Below are positions 60,300 to 64,000 of a stretch of DNA of 64,000 nt, in pieces. The DNA comes from Chinchilla lanigera (Eukaryota; Chordata; Mammalia; Rodentia; Chinchillidae): the NCBI RefSeq assembly GCF_000276665.1, contig NW_004955426.1, positions 1,106,919 to 1,170,918 on the forward strand. The letters run 5' to 3'. Position 1 is the first letter of the stretch, and each line of letters starts with the position of its first letter. A program made the translations under genes and the position numbers. The notes under the pieces were generated by a model. The model was not told the origin of the DNA. It saw nothing but the letters and a program-made list of their open reading frames with translations, and did no database searches.

Positions 60300-60665
60300 C
60301 TGTATTAGCCAGTTCTCCTGTTATTGTGACACAGTGGTTGACACCCACAATTTAAAGGGGAGGTTGAATTTAGTTCACAGTACTGGAGGTTTGGAGTCCA
60401 TGTGTTGTAGGTTCAAAGGCAGGAGCATCATGGCAGAAGGGGATGGTGGAGCAAATCTGCTTAGTTCATGGGGCCAGGAAGCAGGGCAGGGAAACAGTTC
60501 CAGAGACGAAGAGGCCAGGGCCCAGACTCAGACCTCAAGGCTGCACCTCCATGACCCGACAGACACAGCCGGAAGTGTGCTCCACAAGTCTCCCAGTCAG
60601 AACCCAAAGCCACAAAGTTGACATTACACCTCAAGGACCACACTGGCCAACCAGTTTTCCCTACT
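60300..60665 (-). mobile_element. MaLR-type LTR, antisense
   Basis: 'ctgtattagccagttctcctgttattgtgac', 'ttagttcacagtactggaggtttgg' and 'aggcaggagcatcatggcag' are the reverse complement of a MaLR LTR, similar to that at 15255. Short frames at 60334-60670 on both strands lie within it. Confidence 0.68.
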
Positions 60666-60820
60666 AACACTGAAAGGAGCCTTCTTTGACTTTTTGTTTA
60701 CAAAATTGCTTCCTCCTCTCCCAGGACATTTTATCAACTCAGATACACTGCGAAAGTGTTTGTGTTGTGTAGAGATATGAAGCATTGCAAACCACAATAA
60801 TATCTAAGGGTTTTTGCGTG

Positions 60821-60838
60821 CACACACACACACACACA
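60821..60838. repeat. (CA)n microsatellite
   Basis: Nine CA units. Confidence 0.9.
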
Positions 60839-62029
60839 ATCACAATTTTTGTCCCCTGAGAGCTACCTTCCACATTAAGAATGCACTTTGTAACTTAAAA
60901 GCCAACAGCATGAGCTGTAGGGGTTCACTTCACAGGCAACTCCAAGCATATGCCCTCAAATCTCCAGCCAGCGAATACTCACAATCGATAATGAGTTGCA
61001 TCAAATTCTAACTCTCCCTGTATCACACTGCAGACTCACCAGCTGTTCAGACAAAACCACCTTCATTGAGAGAATCTAAAAAGATGGACTGTGGTAAAAT
61101 GACTCTATTCATTATTTCAGATGTTCTTCTAACTAGTCATTCCAGATTTTTCTGCTCATTTTGTGGGTAAACTTTCAAAAGAATTCCAAGTATGAATCTT
61201 GGTTAGTATTAAAAAATGACATCATGTCTACAGTAAGCAACATAAATGAGTGCCATAAGGCAGTCAGTAATGCAGCACGTTTTATCACTCAACTTTCAGT
61301 GACATGCTTCGCCATTTAAATACATTTTATTTAAAGAACTAGAAGGTGGTAAAAGGATGGCTATGTTTAATAATCTTCTTAAGAAGCCATGTAATCCAGT
61401 CAAGCTATTACACTTGCGCTATTGAAAGTCACCAACTATGCAACTCTTAATCAGGCACTTTCTGAATAAACTTAAGAAAGCGAGTGACTTCCATTTTTTT
61501 CTATTAAATTGTCAACCAAACTTCCATGCCATGTATTGATCATCACAGACCCTTGGTAAAGCATCAGCTGACCTGCACTTTATGTGCATTTTGTGAAACC
61601 AACAACACTAACAGAGAGAAGCTAAACATTTCAGGAAAAAGAGAAGGGTGACAGGCACTATTTCTGAAGCCACTCATTGATTAACATTACCGTTTCAGGT
61701 CAAGGTCTCAGGACCTAATGGCATTGCACTGTCCACCACCAGATAAACATACATGTAACTGCTTTAACTGGGCAGCACATAGGTAGTTAAGCAGGTGGAA
61801 TCGACTATTGCCCCTGATATTCTGAATCGACTGCAGTCTAAACCACTCCATTCTTTTCAGGTCTATCTTTGAAATTATATGGCCGGGGTCTTCTCAGCAT
61901 TTTCTACAGAGATTTTCTTTACGCATTCTAATCCTACCTTCTTTACATGGGATTATGATAGGAACACATCAAAACTTTTATGACGGCATGTTTTCCATTT
62001 AAGGTAACTGTTCCTGCCCTCTACCCCAG
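60839..62029. other. Unassigned DNA
   Basis: No repeat or gene recognised. AT-rich with scattered GC-richer patches. Confidence 0.4.
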
Positions 62030-62295
62030 CATCTGGTGATGTGAAGGAGACTGCAATGCTTGAAGTGCAAGGAGAAGATATTTCTCCTAAATGCTTGTAA
62101 ATTAAAAGCAACCCAATATCATTTGTATAATAATTGTTTGTATAACTGTCTGTAACAAAACAACCATCTGGTGATGTGAAGGAGACTGCAGTGCTTGAAG
62201 TGTGAGGAGAAGATATGTCACCTAAATGCTTGTAAATAAAAAGCAACCCAATATCGTTTGTATAATAATTGTTTGTATAACTGTAACAAAACAAA
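62030..62295. repeat. 135-bp tandem duplication, two copies
   Basis: Copy 1 starts at 62030 and copy 2 at 62165, both with 'catctggtgatgtgaaggag'. They differ by about seven substitutions and one 4-bp deletion ('ctgt') over about 131 aligned bases, roughly 95% identical. The minus-strand frame at 61953-62294 stays open through both copies because the period is 45 codons. It has no start context or domain that supports a gene. Confidence 0.95.
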
Positions 62296-62656
62296 CTATA
62301 TATATATATGCCAAGTTTCTTGTGTCTTATTTTATTCTGTGTATTTTACTATAGCTGGCCAATTCACTGATAAAGTGATGGATAATATAAACAACTTCTG
62401 TTAAAGCCATGAGTGTACACAGTATCCCCCCTTCCAAAGCTGTCTCTCCATGGTTTCAGTTACTCCTGGTTATCTAACACCATCATAACTCAATGGTCAT
62501 CACAATAGTTACTATAGTTAGGAATTTAATGCTACAGAATCAGTTTAATACCACATCGCAATACCTCCTGATGGACCTGGCTTTGTGCACCACACTGTAC
62601 TGTATCATTTGATGTTCTCATGAGAAGGGTGAGAATAATATAGAGATTTGGGGAGA
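62296..62656. other. (TA)n patch and unassigned DNA
   Basis: A TA run at 62296-62309, then nothing recognised. Confidence 0.5.
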
Positions 62657-62782
62657 GAAAAAATTATACTCCTATTTTTTTTTTTTTTTTGGTACTGGGA
62701 ATTGAACTCAGGATCTTGTCCTTGCCAGGCAGGTGCTTGTGCCACTGAGCTATATCCTTGGCCCTGAAAAAACTATATTCCT
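62657..62782 (-). mobile_element. ID-type SINE, antisense, 17-bp TSD
   Basis: The T-run tail at 62674-62690 is followed by 'ggtactgggaattgaactc', 'ccttgccaggcaggtgc' and 'actgagctatatccttggcc'. The TSD 'gaaaaaattatactcct' at 62657-62673 pairs with 'gaaaaaactatattcct' at 62766-62782 (two mismatches), indicating an older insertion than the perfect-TSD copies. Confidence 0.92.
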
Positions 62783-63289
62783 GTAGCTTTGATTACAGTA
62801 TATTGCTATAATTGCCCTAGTTCATTATTGCTGTTAATCTCTTATAGTGCCTAGTGTATGGGTCCAGCATTATCATAATATGCACAGGGGAAAACCAGGA
62901 ATATATAGGGTTTGATTCCAGGCATACACTGAGGGGAATGTAATGTACATCCTGTGAAAAGAGGGGACTACTATGGTGGTGTGATGGAAATGATGCTGAC
63001 AGACCTCCACTAACAGGAGAATATAAACAAGGGAGTCAGGCATTTCACGGGAGAAGATCCTTACCTATGTGTGTCTGGCACTGTGTTTAGACTGCTTATA
63101 TGGCTCCTCCAAGGTGCATCAAGATTTTGGTAGAAGTGGTCCTAAGTCAGAGCACTTCTTCACACTTGGCAAAAGTAAAGACACATTTTTCTTCAAAGAG
63201 CATATCATTAATATCCACAAATAAGTTCTAAGGAACATAAACCCACAATCAGAAGTCTTACATAGAGGAGAAAATACAACTTCTTGAGC
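62783..63289. other. Unassigned DNA
   Basis: No repeat or gene recognised. Confidence 0.4.
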
Positions 63290-63960
63290 AAGCTTTTGGG
63301 AAAAACAAGCATAAGAACCAACATGAAGATTGAAAGCAGTGAATTATTGGATACAAAAATGTATGACAATAACATCTTTCATATATTTAAAAATATAAAG
63401 AGAGTTTCTAAATTAGAAAGATCATCTAACATTGCAAAGTAGATTTGAATAAGAAAAAAATCGAACTTCTAGAAACAAAAAATGTAATGTATGGATATAC
63501 TAGGAAAAAAGTACTAGAATACTACTAGAATGCTGATGTAATTAGAAAATGGGACTTTGGGAAATAATTTGTCAGTGCCTTTGAAGGTTAAATGTAAGCT
63601 GAAATATGACTCATCCCTGCCGTGTCTAGGAGAAGAAATTTTATTTTGTACAAAGATTAGTATCTAAGATTTATTTATAGCAGCTTCATTTTAAAATATA
63701 ACTGTAAACAATCTGTCCATCTATGGATAGAATAAACATACAAAATAAAGTGCATTTATACAGTAGAAAATTACTCACTAAAAACAAGAACAAAAATAAC
63801 TGATACATGAAAGAACTAAAACTGAGTAGTTATTTAAGATGAGATAATAGCCTTTGAAAAATCAGGACTGCTTCCAACCAGACAAAATAAACCTGTAAGA
63901 AAGGTACAATAAACATAATAACTCGATAACTACATTTGTAGTTACAGATGCAAAATAAAT
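63290..63960 (+). mobile_element. Old L1 fragment
   Basis: 'aatcgaacttctagaaac' resembles an L1/HAL1 ORF1-proximal phrase. 'tttatttatagcagcttcattttaaaat', 'gtaaacaatctgtccatctatggatagaataaac' and 'gcatttatacagtagaaaattactcac' are the ORF2 C-terminal region in plus orientation. The middle of the element is missing, so it is internally deleted. Confidence 0.7.
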
Positions 63961-64000
63961 GAGAAAATATTTTTTACTTAAAATGATTAATGTATTAAGG

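Overview
The window is non-coding mammalian chromosomal DNA, most likely from a rodent. It has no convincing host protein-coding gene, no rRNA, no functional tRNA gene and no prokaryote-type system. Evidence for a rodent: about ten tRNA-derived ID-type SINEs with Pol III A and B box remnants and A-rich tails, one 7SL-derived B1-like SINE, ERVL-MaLR-type LTRs, and LINE-1 copies of which one is nearly full length with tandem 5'UTR monomers. The ID subfamily ends in 'ggtaccggagaaaaacc'. I saw no B2 or B4 elements, so a non-murid rodent is plausible, but the family cannot be fixed from this sequence alone. The open frames are short, overlap in several frames, and mostly lie in repeats or on the strand opposite L1 coding sequence.

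Layout. 1-5 kb: a short L1 3' tail, an ID SINE, a MaLR LTR, a young 5'-truncated L1 with a perfect 16-bp target-site duplication (TSD), an old antisense L1 and a compound LTR. 5-13 kb: repeat-poor, AT-rich DNA with an old SINE and a MIR. 13-20 kb: MaLR LTRs, a possible secretory first exon (speculative), B1 and ID SINEs. 20-28 kb: ID SINEs, a solo LTR with 5-bp TSD beside a MER5-like relic, and a GC-richer repeat unit with internal tandem structure. 28-36 kb: old L1 pieces, L2/MIR remnants, a class I ERV gag-pro fragment and an L1 3'UTR with amplified internal repeats. 36-49 kb: mostly unique DNA with an L1/LTR nest, two ID SINEs and a candidate conserved non-coding block at about 41.0-41.6 kb.

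49.5-56 kb is the most informative part. An LTR with a clear TATA box is split by a 5.8-kb antisense L1 with a 13-bp TSD. That L1 has about three and a half 72-bp 5'UTR monomers, a frameshifted ORF1, an ORF2 spanning the full expected length with a mutated reverse-transcriptase active site, and a 3'UTR with duplicated modules. 56-64 kb: an old L1 3' end, MaLR LTRs, a MER5-like relic, a recent 135-bp tandem duplication, an ID SINE and an old L1 fragment.

The genes present are selfish elements and do not work together as a pathway. L1 machinery explains how the ID and B1 SINEs were inserted: their poly(A) tails and 9-17-bp TSDs are typical of L1-mediated retrotransposition. Family names come from recalled consensus sequences without a database search; the TSDs, repeat periods and motifs were read directly from the sequence.
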